Shown: positions 1-9,350, numbered from the stretch's first letter. The stretch: 64,000 bases of DNA from Neisseria bergeri (GCA_003044455.1 POWY01000003.1:145816-209815); one strand, 5' to 3'. The notes: generated by a model not told the origin, from the sequence alone. Numbers and translations are program-made.

Positions 1-329
1 CCGACAACAGTATGGACATTATGAAAGAAGAAACCTTCGGCCCCGTTCTGCCCGTTTCCGCTTTCGACACGCTCGACCAAGTCATCGCACTGGCTAACGA
101 TTGCGAGTTTGGTCTGACCAGTTCTGTTTATACGACTAATTTAAACGAAGCCTTCTACGTTACCCGCCGCCTGCAATTCGGCGAAACCTACATCAACCGC
201 GAAAACTTTGAAGCGATGCAGGGCTTCCACGCCGGTTGGAAAAAATCCGGTATCGGCGGCGCGGACGGCAAACACGGTTTGGAAGAATATCTGCAAACCC
301 AAGTCGTTTATCTGGAAACCGATATTTAA
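1..329 (+). CDS. aldA: Aldehyde dehydrogenase, C-terminal part (5' end outside window)
   Basis: About 108 C-terminal residues of an NAD-dependent aldehyde dehydrogenase that oxidises an aldehyde to its acid. The family motif EETFGPVLPV lies near the start, followed by the usual FGLTSSVYT stretch and the C-terminal oligomerisation segment with QGFHAGWKKSGIGG. That ending resembles lactaldehyde/glycolaldehyde dehydrogenase (AldA-type), but the substrate cannot be set from this fragment. The frame is open from base 3, so the start and the catalytic cysteine lie upstream of the window. It converges on ppk2 and is followed by an inverted uptake-sequence pair. Confidence 0.85.
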   Translation, partial: DNSMDIMKEETFGPVLPVSAFDTLDQVIALANDCEFGLTSSVYTTNLNEAFYVTRRLQFGETYINRENFEAMQGFHAGWKKSGIGGADGKHGLEEYLQTQVVYLETDI

Positions 330-353
330 TACCGCTTTGAAACCCCGATAGAA

Positions 354-394
354 AATGCCGTCTGAACCCGATTTCAAGTTCAGACGGCATTTTT
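354..394. terminator. Inverted DUS pair, bidirectional terminator
   Basis: GCCGTCTGAA at 357-366 faces TTCAGACGGC at 379-388, followed by a T-run. It lies between the convergent aldA and ppk2 genes, the usual position for a DUS hairpin terminator in Neisseria. Confidence 0.75.
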
Positions 395-410
395 ACAGTT
401 TCACCGGTAA

Positions 411-1340
411 TCAGTCATGACCGATATCGATGGTTTTCTCTTTGTAACGCGTATCGGGAACAAGAACGATTTTATCGTCCACTTTGCCGATGGCTTTCAC
501 GTCTTTGCCCGGATAGTCAAGCTGATGCAGGAAGTAGCGGATACAGTTCAAACGGGCGCGTTTTTTGTCGTCGGAACGGATGATGACCCAAGGCGCGTCG
601 CCGGTGTGGGTATGAAAGAACATGGCGTTTTTAGCTTCGGTGTAGTCGTCCCAACGGTCGAGCGACTGGATATCCACGGGGGAAAGTTTCCAGTGTTTCA
701 GGGGGTCGTCGCGGCGGGAGATGAAGCGGCGCAGTTGTTCTTCACGGGATACGGAGAACCAGAATTTAAACAGATGGATGCCACTGGCAACGAGCATACG
801 CTCTAATTCGGGAGTTTGGCGCATAAAGAGCATATATTCGTTGGGTTCGCAGAAGCCCATCACGCGTTCTACGCCGGCACGGTTGTACCATGAGCGGTCG
901 AAGAACACCATTTCGCCTGCAGTCGGCAGATTTTGAACATAGCGTTGGAAATACCATTGTCCGCGTTCGGTAGTGGTTGGTTTCTCCAAAGCAACCACGC
1001 GCGCGCCACGCGGATTTAAATGTTCCATAAAACGTTTGATGGTACCGCCCTTACCTGCCGCGTCCCGGCCTTCAAACAGACTGACGATGCGTTGGCCGGA
1101 ATCTTTAACCCAGCTTTGCACTTTCAGCAGCTCGATTTGCAGTTTGGCTTTTTCGGCTTCGTATACGGCACGGCGCATACGTTTGCGGTAGGGGTAGTTT
1201 TCGGGCAGCGGGGCTGTGCCGGAATCTTCGGCAGAACCTTTGCCTTCATGTTCCAAAACAGCTTTTTCAAATACTTGGAGCTGGTCTTGCTTTTCGCCCA
1301 ATTCCACACTTTCAAACGGTTGCAGCTGGTGGTCTGTCAT
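411..1340 (-). CDS. ppk2: Polyphosphate kinase 2 (PPK2 family)
   Basis: A 309-residue PPK2-family enzyme that moves phosphate between polyphosphate and nucleotides. The P-loop FEGRDAAGKGG is near residues 90-100, followed by LNPRGARVVALEKPT. The lid motif FDRSWYNRAGVERVMGF is near residue 150, and FISRRDDPLKHWKLSP comes later. Length and order fit class I PPK2 enzymes. The N-terminal 60 residues are an acidic, charged extension. The ATG at 1338-1340 follows GGAGA at a normal distance. Whether it makes or consumes nucleoside triphosphate cannot be read from sequence. Confidence 0.88.
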   Translation of the reverse strand: MTDHQLQPFESVELGEKQDQLQVFEKAVLEHEGKGSAEDSGTAPLPENYPYRKRMRRAVYEAEKAKLQIELLKVQSWVKDSGQRIVSLFEGRDAAGKGGTIKRFMEHLNPRGARVVALEKPTTTERGQWYFQRYVQNLPTAGEMVFFDRSWYNRAGVERVMGFCEPNEYMLFMRQTPELERMLVASGIHLFKFWFSVSREEQLRRFISRRDDPLKHWKLSPVDIQSLDRWDDYTEAKNAMFFHTHTGDAPWVIIRSDDKKRARLNCIRYFLHQLDYPGKDVKAIGKVDDKIVLVPDTRYKEKTIDIGHD

Positions 1341-1479
1341 AAAGGTCTCCTTATTGTATTTCAGGTTGGAAATCGAAATTTGTTTTCACAATTTTACACC
1401 TTCGCCCCCACTTTCTCTACATAAAATTACATTTTGCCGATATTTGCCGAATCGTCTAAAAATATGTGTAAAAAGGGCG

Positions 1480-1485
1480 TATAAT
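1480..1485 (+). promoter_or_regulatory. Probable -10 box of pabB
   Basis: A perfect TATAAT 22 bases before the pabB start in an AT-rich gap. No good -35 box is seen at 17 bases. Confidence 0.4.
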
Positions 1486-1507
1486 CAAACCATTTGACTG
1501 AACCGCC

Positions 1508-3394
1508 ATGCCCTATTTCGCCCTATTTGACGATGCCGTAAGCGGCCGCGCAAAACGCTATCAAAATCATGTAGAAAGCCGTTTTTTCCGTCCCGAAGAA
1601 CTCGATGCTTTGGACGGCGCGCTGCAAAAGGGCTGGCAAAAAGGGCTGCATGCCGTGTTGTTTGCAGACTACGAATTCGGTTTGCCGCTGACGGGGGTTG
1701 AGTCCGAGCGCGGCGGCAATCTTGCCCTGCATTGGTTTGCCGACTGCGCCGACATCGATGCCGCAAGCTGGCTTGCCCGACATTCAGACGGCCTCCCCGC
1801 CGGCATTTCCACGCCGCAATCCTCCGTATCCGAAACCGATTATCTCGACCGCATCCGCCAAATCCACGAAGCCATCCGGCGCGGCGACACCTATCAAATC
1901 AACTACACCACCCGCCTGCACCTGCAAGCCTACGGCAATCCCATCAACCTCTACCGCCGCCTGCGCCAGCCCGTCCCCTATGCCGTTTTGTCCCACCTGC
2001 CCGATGCGGAAGGGCAATCCGCGTGGACGCTGTGTTTCTCGCCCGAACTCTTCCTCAAAATCGGTTCGGACGGCATCATCAGCACCGAACCGATGAAAGG
2101 CACCGCGCCGATTTTGGGCGACGGACAAGACGAACGCCGCGCCGCCGAGTTGCAAGCCGACCCGAAAAACCGCGCCGAAAACGTGATGATTGTCGATTTG
2201 CTGCGCAACGACCTCGGCAAAATCGCCCAAACCGGCAAAGTATGCGTACCCGAGCCGTTTAAAGTGTCGCGTTTCGGCAGCGTTTGGCAGATGACCAGCA
2301 CCATCCAAGCCCAAGCCTTGCCGCACATCACCGTCGCCGACATCCTCCGCGCCGCCTTCCCCTGCGGCAGCATCACCGGCGCGCCCAAAAAAATGAGTAT
2401 GCAGATTATCGAAACGCTCGAAACCGAAGCGCGCGGACTTTATACGGGCAGCATCGGCTATTTGAACCCGTGTTCCGGCGGCTTGGGGTTTGAAGGCATA
2501 TTCAACGTCGTTATCCGCACCTTGTCGCTCAAACCCGCTTCAAACCCGGCTTCAGACGGCATTGTTTCAGGCATCGGCAGCCCAGATTCAAACGTGCAAG
2601 CCCGAACGGCAGGGCAAGGCGGGGCAACGCCGTACCGGTTTCAAGTTCATCCACTCTATCAAGGGGTGTACGGTGTCGGTTCCGGCATCGTCATCGACAG
2701 CGACCCCGCCGCCGAATATCGGGAATGCGGCTGGAAAGCCCGTTTCCTCAACGAATTGCGCCCCGATTTCGGCATCTTCGAAACCATGCGCGCGGAAAAC
2801 GGACGCTGCACCCTGCTCGACCGCCACCTATGCCGTCTGAAAACCTCCGCCCAAGCACTCAACCTGCCCCTGCCCGACGGTTGCGAAAATCAAATCAAAC
2901 AATACATTGCCGACTTGCCCGACGGCGCGTTCCGCATCAAAGCCCTGCTCGCTTCAGACGGCATCAGCCTGTCCCGCGCCGTTTTAAACCATTTGGCTGA
3001 CAAACAACGCGTCATCATTTCGCCTACCATCCTGCCCGTACAAAACTACCTGCGCCGCTTCAAAACCACCCACCGCCCCCTCTTCGACCAAGCGTGGCAA
3101 ACCGCCGAAACACAAGGCGCGTTCGACAGCCTGTTTTTCAATTCAGACGGCATCCTGCTCGAAGGCGGCAGAAGCAACGTGTTCGTCAAATACCAAGGAC
3201 AATGGCTTACGCCCTCTTTAGATTTAGACATTTTAAACGGCATAATGCGCCAAGCCGTGTTGGACGAACCGCAAAAATATTTGCAAACAAATCAAGTGAT
3301 CGAAACACACATCACACAAAAAACACTGCAAGAAGCCGAAGAAATCCGCCTCTCCAACGCCTTGCGCGGCGTATTTGCCGCCGCCCTTGCCTGA
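1508..3394 (+). CDS. pabB: Aminodeoxychorismate synthase component I fused to aminodeoxychorismate lyase (PabB-PabC)
   Basis: A 628-residue fusion for 4-aminobenzoate (folate) synthesis. Residues 1 to about 420 are a chorismate-binding domain, with QINYTTRLHL, STEPMKGTAPI, AENVMIVDLLRNDLGK and FPCGSITGAPKKMSMQIIE. Residues from about 430 on are a class IV aminotransferase domain (FGIFETM, LLDRHLCRL, EGGRSNVFV), which fits the PLP-dependent lyase PabC. Near residues 340-385 an in-frame stretch of about 45 residues interrupts the normally compact core before YGVGSGIVIDSD. It reads through an inverted DUS and a Correia-like fragment. The gene carries five exact 10-mer uptake sequences (1783, 2551, 2832, 2953, 3142). 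Amidotransferase PabA is not nearby. Confidence 0.85.
   Translation: MPYFALFDDAVSGRAKRYQNHVESRFFRPEELDALDGALQKGWQKGLHAVLFADYEFGLPLTGVESERGGNLALHWFADCADIDAASWLARHSDGLPAGISTPQSSVSETDYLDRIRQIHEAIRRGDTYQINYTTRLHLQAYGNPINLYRRLRQPVPYAVLSHLPDAEGQSAWTLCFSPELFLKIGSDGIISTEPMKGTAPILGDGQDERRAAELQADPKNRAENVMIVDLLRNDLGKIAQTGKVCVPEPFKVSRFGSVWQMTSTIQAQALPHITVADILRAAFPCGSITGAPKKMSMQIIETLETEARGLYTGSIGYLNPCSGGLGFEGIFNVVIRTLSLKPASNPASDGIVSGIGSPDSNVQARTAGQGGATPYRFQVHPLYQGVYGVGSGIVIDSDPAAEYRECGWKARFLNELRPDFGIFETMRAENGRCTLLDRHLCRLKTSAQALNLPLPDGCENQIKQYIADLPDGAFRIKALLASDGISLSRAVLNHLADKQRVIISPTILPVQNYLRRFKTTHRPLFDQAWQTAETQGAFDSLFFNSDGILLEGGRSNVFVKYQGQWLTPSLDLDILNGIMRQAVLDEPQKYLQTNQVIETHITQKTLQEAEEIRLSNALRGVFAAALA
2611..2660 (+). 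repeat. Correia-element-derived fragment inside pabB
   Basis: The segment containing GGCAACGCCGTACCGGTTT and ending CCACTCTATC closely matches the right end of Correia elements. A second remnant at 21111-21152 has GGCAACGCCGTACCGGTTT and CCACTATATC. Here it is read in frame as protein. Confidence 0.55.
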
Positions 3395-3405
3395 ATATGC
3401 AAAAA

Positions 3406-3444
3406 TGCCGTCCGAACCTGTTTCCACAAGGTTCAGACGGCATT
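3406..3444. terminator. Inverted DUS pair between convergent pabB and slam2
   Basis: GCCGTCCGAA (one mismatch to DUS) at 3408-3417 pairs with TTCAGACGGC at 3432-3441. It sits between the two stop codons. Confidence 0.65.
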
Positions 3445-3454
3445 ATCCCACCAT

Positions 3455-4972
3455 TCAAAACCGCCAATCCGCCGACACAAACACCTCGCTGTTGCGGCGT
3501 TTCGCATACGGCACATTACTTTCCGTCCTGCCGAAACGATAATTTAACGCCGGCACGATACCTTTGTACGACAACTTGTCGTGGCTCAAAGCCAGCGAGA
3601 CATTCCATTCGCGGTTGCGTTGCGCCTCTGTCGAGAAAGCCGCAACGCCCTTATAGTTGCGGCGGGCGTAAGACGCGGAAACCCGACTGTTCAAACCGCC
3701 CAACTGCCGCCACTCCTGCGCCCAACCGGCATAAACACCGTTGCGCCGGTAGGCGGCATTATTGACCGCGCCGCCCACCGTTTCGCGTTTCGGCACAAAC
3801 CGCACAAACTGCCAGCCGCCGAACACAGTTGCCGATTCGCCCAAACGTTTTGCCGACGAAACATAAAACCCGTCCTGCCTGCCGTTATTGTATTCCGCCC
3901 TATCCTGTTCGCGGTAGCGTTGGCGGTAATGTTCCAGCGCGACCGAAAATTGCCATCCCGGGTTTGGGCGGTAAGTATGGGACAGCTGCACGCCGACTCC
4001 GTGCGCCAGCATATACGGCGGCAGGCGGCGGTTGTTTACCCGTTTTGTTTTCGCATCAAAGCCGTCGCTGCCCGACAACTGCACCTGATAAAACGGCAAA
4101 ATCCCCGCCGTCTGCCGCGCATTTTTATACTGCCAACCCAAATACGCCCTGCCGAACCCGTCATCATAAGCCGATTTTTTACTGAAATAATAGCTTGTGC
4201 CGCTGATATTGGAACGGAACAACAAATAATGATTGTCCGCCAACGCCGTCAGCTTTTCCGCCTCGATTTCATAATTCAAGCCTGCCGCCCGCTCCGCCCG
4301 GCTGACACTGCATATCTGACTGCCTCCGTCTTGCCGGCAATATTGCGGCGCGGCATTATTGGCGTTTTGATTGACCGCCGGGCTGATACCGCCCGAAAAA
4401 CGCCAGCCCGTCAGCCCCTCCGCTTTTTTCCGAAAACGCCCCACATTTTCCAAAACCGGCGCCGGCAAATCCAATTTTTCCGCCTCGGCAAAATGCCTTT
4501 CTGCCGACTTCAGCCGGAAATCGTCAAACTCCGCCGCCGCCAAATCCAGCAAAATCCGCTCGTCTGCCGCATTTTCCCCGTGCAGTTCCCGATACCGCGC
4601 CACCGCCTCCGCCGGCCTTCCCGCCAATTTCGCCAGCAAAGCCCGCGCCCTGCCGTACAAAACCGCGTCATAATCCGGCAGCTTGGCATACAAATCCGCC
4701 AACGAAGCGATTAAATCCGCCTGATTGCCGTTGAGCGCGTCGCGCAAACTATGTTCCAACATTTTCGGATGTGCCAACAAAAAATCCCCGTCAACCACAC
4801 GCGGGGCATCATTTTCAACTTTCCAATCCGATTCCGCCCACTTATCCGACACCGACCGCTGCACCTGCAACAATGCCTTGTCATCCAAAATCGCGGGCGC
4901 ATCCGCCCCATAGGCAGCAGAAACACCTGCCGCACACCAAACAACCAAAAAACCGTATCTGAAATACAACAT
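3455..4972 (-). CDS. slam2: Surface lipoprotein assembly modulator Slam2 (TPR plus DUF560 barrel)
   Basis: A 505-residue outer-membrane protein. An N-terminal signal peptide ends near AAYGA. A helical TPR-like periplasmic region runs over about residues 30-190 (LADLYAKLP, ALLAKLAGRPAEAVARY). A beta-barrel rich in alternating aromatic strands follows and ends in the typical C-terminal signature VFVSADWRF. This architecture is that of Slam proteins, which move surface lipoproteins across the outer membrane. Slam2 of meningococcus is described as specific for HpuA and encoded beside it. Here the gene is divergent from hpuA across 176 bases, which supports that assignment over Slam1. Confidence 0.85.
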   Translation of the reverse strand: MLYFRYGFLVVWCAAGVSAAYGADAPAILDDKALLQVQRSVSDKWAESDWKVENDAPRVVDGDFLLAHPKMLEHSLRDALNGNQADLIASLADLYAKLPDYDAVLYGRARALLAKLAGRPAEAVARYRELHGENAADERILLDLAAAEFDDFRLKSAERHFAEAEKLDLPAPVLENVGRFRKKAEGLTGWRFSGGISPAVNQNANNAAPQYCRQDGGSQICSVSRAERAAGLNYEIEAEKLTALADNHYLLFRSNISGTSYYFSKKSAYDDGFGRAYLGWQYKNARQTAGILPFYQVQLSGSDGFDAKTKRVNNRRLPPYMLAHGVGVQLSHTYRPNPGWQFSVALEHYRQRYREQDRAEYNNGRQDGFYVSSAKRLGESATVFGGWQFVRFVPKRETVGGAVNNAAYRRNGVYAGWAQEWRQLGGLNSRVSASYARRNYKGVAAFSTEAQRNREWNVSLALSHDKLSYKGIVPALNYRFGRTESNVPYAKRRNSEVFVSADWRF

Positions 4973-5079
4973 ACCCTGTCATTTACCTTTCCGGCAAACA
5001 CGCCGCCGAAACACGTCAAACCATCCGAAAACAGGCAGAAAACCGTGAAAACCGGTTTTTGCATCGGCCCACAAAACAG

Positions 5080-5123
5080 TTGACATCATATAACATTTAA
5101 ACTGATAATCAAAACTATTATTA
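5080..5123 (+). promoter_or_regulatory. hpuA promoter with Fur-box-like sequence
   Basis: TTGACA at 5080-5085 and GATAAT at 5104-5109, 18 bases apart, form a plausible sigma-70 promoter. GATAATCAAAACTATTATT at 5104-5122 resembles the 19-bp Fur box and overlaps the -10, which fits iron repression. It lies in the gap divergent from slam2. Confidence 0.5.
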
Positions 5124-5148
5124 ACACATCATCAAGATTGAGTATGCG

Positions 5149-6177
5149 ATGAAATACAAAGCCCTGTCCTTACTGCCGCTTGCCGCCGCCCTTGCCGCCT
5201 GTGCCGGGGGGGGGGTAGCCGAACCGCACGTCCCCTTCTCCATTCCCACCGCCACGCCGCTGCCCGCCGGCGAGGTAACGTTATCAAGCGATAGCAGCAA
5301 CATCGAAAACATCAACACCGCCGGCACAGGAAGCACATCCGGTATTTCCATTCAGCAGCGGGAAGTAGAAAAAGAACCTTTCCCCGGCTACAAAACCAAA
5401 GAAACATCATTCATCTTCCAAACACCCGGCGGCGCGCAATACACCCTTTCATCCTACTCCGACCCCATTGTCCCCAGCTATTCCTCCCCCGACTACAAAA
5501 TTCCCGACCGCTACGCCGGACAGCGGCTTGCCGACGGCAGCCGTATCTTTATCTGTTGCAGCGACTCAGGGGCAACCGGAGAAGCGGAAATTACCAAACA
5601 AGATTATATGAAATTCGGGGCGTGGATAGGCCCCAACGGCGAAATCGACCTCTTCGCCGGCGGCTTCCCCGTCGGCAAAACGCCGCCTCCTGCGTTCTCC
5701 TGGGGCAGCTCCACGACCGAAACCGCATTGTCAAAAGGCAAAATCACTTATCAGGTTTGGGGCATCCGCGTCAAAGACGGGCAATTTGTTACTTCCTCTT
5801 ATACGCCGCCCAAAGGCAGCTCTTTTACCGGTTACACCAACACCCCCGTCCGTTCCTTTATCACCGCCAATTTCAACACCCAAAAACTAGCAGGCGAAAT
5901 CATCGGCAACAGCGATTACGGGCCGAGTGTAGAAATTAAAGAAGCAGCGATTAACGGATTATCCTTTTCCGGCGATGCCACGTCCGGCGGCAAAACCGGC
6001 AAATTGGACGGCAAGTTTTTTGGCAAATTCAACGGCAGCTACGGCAACACCGAAACCAGCATAGGCGGCAAAATCACCTTTGACGGCGACCGCTCCCTCG
6101 ATACCGTATTCGGCGGCGTGAGTTATGAAAAAAAACTTGATGACACCACTCAAGATACCAACCATCTCAAAAAATAA
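5149..6177 (+). CDS. hpuA: Haemoglobin-haptoglobin utilisation lipoprotein HpuA
   Basis: A 342-residue surface lipoprotein, the co-receptor to HpuB for iron from haemoglobin and haemoglobin-haptoglobin. The lipobox is LAAC, with the acylated cysteine at residue 18. A poly-G tract follows directly and encodes AGGGV. The rest is a glycine- and serine-rich beta structure typical of Neisseria surface lipoproteins ([19 protein letters not shown] near the C-terminus). With 10 G the frame stays open to the stop, so the gene is phase-on here. hpuB follows after 30 bases, consistent with one operon; slam2, the likely export partner, is divergent. Confidence 0.9.
   Translation: MKYKALSLLPLAAALAACAGGGVAEPHVPFSIPTATPLPAGEVTLSSDSSNIENINTAGTGSTSGISIQQREVEKEPFPGYKTKETSFIFQTPGGAQYTLSSYSDPIVPSYSSPDYKIPDRYAGQRLADGSRIFICCSDSGATGEAEITKQDYMKFGAWIGPNGEIDLFAGGFPVGKTPPPAFSWGSSTTETALSKGKITYQVWGIRVKDGQFVTSSYTPPKGSSFTGYTNTPVRSFITANFNTQKLAGEIIGNSDYGPSVEIKEAAINGLSFSGDATSGGKTGKLDGKFFGKFNGSYGNTETSIGGKITFDGDRSLDTVFGGVSYEKKLDDTTQDTNHLKK
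5206..5215 (+). repeat. Poly-G phase-variation tract in hpuA (10 G)
   Basis: Ten consecutive G directly after the lipobox codons. The present length is in frame; a change of one base would truncate HpuA and, by polarity, probably reduce HpuB. Confidence 0.9.
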
Positions 6178-6207
6178 TAATCCATCCGCTTTTAAAAAGG
6201 TTTTCTT

Positions 6208-8640
6208 ATGCACATCCCCTTCAAGCCCGTATTGGCTGCCGCCGCCATCGCCCAAGCGTTTCCCGCCTTTGCGGCAGACCCCGCGCCGCAGTCCGCCCGA
6301 ACGCTGAACGAAATCACCGTTACCGGCACGCACAAAACCCAAAAACTCGGCGAAGAAAAAATCCGCCGCAAAACCTTAGACAAGCTCTTGGTCAACGACG
6401 AACACGACCTGGTGCGCTACGACCCCGGCATTTCCGTCGTCGAAGGCGGCAGGGCGGGCTCCAACGGCTTTACCATACGCGGTGTCGATAAAGACCGCGT
6501 CGCCATCAATGTGGACGGACTGGCACAAGCAGAAAGCAGGTCGTCTGAAGCCTTCCAAGAATTGTTCGGCGCATACGGCAACTTCAATGCCAACCGCAAT
6601 ACTTCCGAACCCGAAAACTTCTCGGAAGTTACCATCACCAAAGGCGCGGACTCGCTCAAATCCGGCAGCGGCGCATTGGGCGGCGCAGTCAATTATCAGA
6701 CCAAATCCGCAAGCGACTATGTTTCCGAAGACAAGCCCTACCATTTGGGGATAAAGGGCGGCAGCGTCGGCAAAAACAGCCAAAAGTTCAGCAGCATCAC
6801 CGCCGCCGGCCGGCTCTTTGGTTTGGATGCCTTATTGGTTTATACCCGCCGCTTCGGCAAAGAAACCAAAAACCGCTCGACCGAGGGCGATGTCAAAATT
6901 GAAAACAAGGGGTATGTTTTCAGCCCAACCCAACCATTCAGCAAGTACCAGACCTATGTTGCCACAGGGGTTGCGCGCTCCCGACCCGACCCGCAAGAAT
7001 GGGTAAACAAAAGCACCCTGTTCAAGCTGGGCTACAATTTCAACGACCGCAACCGCATCGGCTGGATTTTTGAAGACTCGCGCACCGACCGTTTTACCAA
7101 CGAGCTGTCTAATTTGTGGGTGGGTACAATTTACTCTCCCGCGACGGGCGACTACCGCCACCGCCAAGACGTGAGCTACCGCCGCCGCACCGGCGTCGAA
7201 TACAAAAACGAATTGGAACACGGCCCGTGGGACAGCCTCAAGCTGCGTTACGACAAACAACGCATCGATATGAACACTTGGACTTGGGACGTCCCGAAAA
7301 ATTACGATACAAACGGCATCAACGGCGAGGTTTACCATTCGTTCCGGCACATCCGCCAAAACACCGCGCAATGGACTGCCGATTTTGAAAAACAACTCGA
7401 CTTTTCCAAAGCTGTTTGGGCGGCGCAATACGGCTTGGGCGGCGGCAGGGGGGACAATGCCAACTCGGATTACAGCTATTTCGCAAAACTGTACGACCCC
7501 AAAATCCTCACGTCCAACGATGCCAAAATCACGATGCTGATCGAAAACCGGTCGAAATATAAATTTGCCTATTGGAACAATGCGTTTCACTTGGGCGGCA
7601 ACGACCGCTTCCGCCTGAATGCGGGCATACGCTACGACAAAAACAGCAGCAGCGCGAAAGACAATCCGAAATACACCACCGCCATCCGAGGGCAGATTCC
7701 CCATTTGGGTTCGGAACGCGCGCACGCCGGCTTCAGCTACGGCACGGGGTTCGACTGGCGGTTTACCAAGCATCTGCACTTGTTGGCAAAATACAGCACC
7801 GGCTTCCGCGCGCCGACTTCGGACGAAACCTGGCTCTTATTCCCGCACCCCGATTTCTACCTGAAAGCCAATCCCAACCTTAAAGCCGAAAAAGCCAAAA
7901 ACTGGGAATTGGGTCTGGCGGGCAGCGGCAAGGCGGGCAACTTCAAGCTCTCGGGCTTCAAAACCAAATACCGCGACTTTATCGAATTGACGTATATGGG
8001 CGTTTCGTCAGATGATCCGAACAAACCCACCTACGCCCCGCTTTCAGACGGCACGGGCACGGCATTGGTCAGCTCGCCCGTCTGGCAAAACCAAAACCGC
8101 ACCGCCGCCTGGGTGAAAGGCATAGAGTTTAACGGCACTTGGAACCTCGACAGCATCGGGCTGCCCAAAGGTTTGCACACCGGCCTCAACGTCAGCTACA
8201 TCAAAGGCAAGGCAACGCAAAACAACGGCAAAGAAACGCCCATCAACGCGCTTTCGCCGTGGACGGCAATTTACAGCTTGGGCTATGACGCGCCTTCCAA
8301 ACGCTGGGGCATCAACGCCTACGCCACGCGCACCGCCGCCAAAAAGCCGTCCGACACCGTGCACAGCAACGACGACTTGAACAACCCCTGGCCTTATGCC
8401 AAACACAGCAAAGCCTATACGCTGTTCGACCTTGCCGCCTACCTCAATATCGGCAAACAGGTAACGCTCCGCGCCGCCGCGTACAACATTACCAACAAGC
8501 AGTACTACACTTGGGAATCTTTACGCAGCATCCGCGAGTTCGGCACGGTCAACCGCGTCGACAACAAAACCCACGCCGGCATCCAACGCTTTACCTCGCC
8601 GGGCAGGAGCTACAACTTCACGGTTGAAGCCAGGTTCTGA
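6208..8640 (+). CDS. hpuB: TonB-dependent haemoglobin-haptoglobin receptor HpuB
   Basis: An 810-residue outer-membrane TonB-dependent receptor. The signal peptide ends AFPAFA. The TonB box is NEITVTG near residue 33. The plug domain follows (FTIRGVDKDRVAINVDGL, VTITKGADSLKSGSGALGGAVNYQT). The 22-strand barrel carries LLAKYSTGFRAPTSDETWL and ends in YNFTVEARF, with a terminal Phe. Together with HpuA it extracts haem from haemoglobin. It is the second gene of the operon, followed by a strong terminator. The haem receptor HmbR was considered, but pairing with a poly-G lipoprotein gene fits HpuB. Confidence 0.92.
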   Translation: MHIPFKPVLAAAAIAQAFPAFAADPAPQSARTLNEITVTGTHKTQKLGEEKIRRKTLDKLLVNDEHDLVRYDPGISVVEGGRAGSNGFTIRGVDKDRVAINVDGLAQAESRSSEAFQELFGAYGNFNANRNTSEPENFSEVTITKGADSLKSGSGALGGAVNYQTKSASDYVSEDKPYHLGIKGGSVGKNSQKFSSITAAGRLFGLDALLVYTRRFGKETKNRSTEGDVKIENKGYVFSPTQPFSKYQTYVATGVARSRPDPQEWVNKSTLFKLGYNFNDRNRIGWIFEDSRTDRFTNELSNLWVGTIYSPATGDYRHRQDVSYRRRTGVEYKNELEHGPWDSLKLRYDKQRIDMNTWTWDVPKNYDTNGINGEVYHSFRHIRQNTAQWTADFEKQLDFSKAVWAAQYGLGGGRGDNANSDYSYFAKLYDPKILTSNDAKITMLIENRSKYKFAYWNNAFHLGGNDRFRLNAGIRYDKNSSSAKDNPKYTTAIRGQIPHLGSERAHAGFSYGTGFDWRFTKHLHLLAKYSTGFRAPTSDETWLLFPHPDFYLKANPNLKAEKAKNWELGLAGSGKAGNFKLSGFKTKYRDFIELTYMGVSSDDPNKPTYAPLSDGTGTALVSSPVWQNQNRTAAWVKGIEFNGTWNLDSIGLPKGLHTGLNVSYIKGKATQNNGKETPINALSPWTAIYSLGYDAPSKRWGINAYATRTAAKKPSDTVHSNDDLNNPWPYAKHSKAYTLFDLAAYLNIGKQVTLRAAAYNITNKQYYTWESLRSIREFGTVNRVDNKTHAGIQRFTSPGRSYNFTVEARF

Positions 8641-8671
8641 TACAAGGCGGCAGAAGCTCCCGATAATGCAA

Positions 8672-8697
8672 AAGGCGGATTCACATCCGCCTTTTTT
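8672..8697 (+). terminator. Rho-independent terminator after hpuB
   Basis: Stem AAGGCGGAT/ATCCGCCTT with a 4-base loop and a six-T run, 32 bases past the hpuB stop. Confidence 0.85.
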
Positions 8698-8749
8698 CGC
8701 CTGCCGCACCCTTTCGAGCCTGTACCAAGCCCAATCCCACGGCTCTCCG

Positions 8750-9350
8750 TCATTCCCACGAAAGTGGGAATCTAGAAACGCAAAGCTGCAAGAATTTATC
8801 GGAAATGACTGAAACTCAACGAACCTGGATTCCCGCCTGCGCGGGAATGACGAAGCCATCCGCACGGAAACCTGCACCACGTCATTCCCACGAAAGTGGG
8901 AATCTAGTTCGTTGAGTTCCAGTTATTTAAAATAAATTTTGAAACTTTAATCCCGTCATTCCCGCAAAAGCGGGAATCTAGGACGTAAAATCTAAAGAAA
9001 CCGTTTTCCCGATAAGTTTCCGTGCCGACGGGGCTGGATTCCCGCCTGCGCGGGAATGACGGCGGAGCGGTTTCTGTTTTTTCCGATAAATTCCTAAAAC
9101 TTAAAATTTCATCATTCCCACAAGAACAGAAAACCAAAAACAGAAACCTAAAATTCGTCATTCCCGCAAAAGCGGGAATCCAGTTCGCTGAGTTTCAGTT
9201 ATTTAGAATAAATTTTGAAACTTTAATCCTGTCATTCCAGCGAACGCGGGAATCTAGGACGTAACATCTAAAGAAACCGTTTTCCCGATAAGTTTCCATG
9301 CCGACGGGGCTGGATTCCCGCCTGCGCGGGAATAACGATATTTCAGTTTT
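8750..9350. repeat. NIME array of about eight dRS3 repeats
   Basis: The gap between hpuB and mnmE holds about eight copies of the 20-bp dRS3 inverted repeat ATTCCC-N8-GGGAAT (first at 8754). They are separated by short RS spacers such as GAAACTTTAATCC and AAACCGTTTTCCCGATAAG. No coding potential is seen. Such arrays are recombination sites and phage-integration targets in Neisseria. Confidence 0.85.

Noticed and set aside
6208..8640. HmbR haemoglobin receptor
   Set aside because: HmbR is encoded without a lipoprotein partner. Here a poly-G lipoprotein gene precedes it, as in hpuAB.
8750..9350. Regularly spaced 20-bp palindromes as a CRISPR array
   Set aside because: Spacers are themselves repeated RS sequences and unit spacing varies. 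The palindromes are dRS3 elements, and no cas gene is present.
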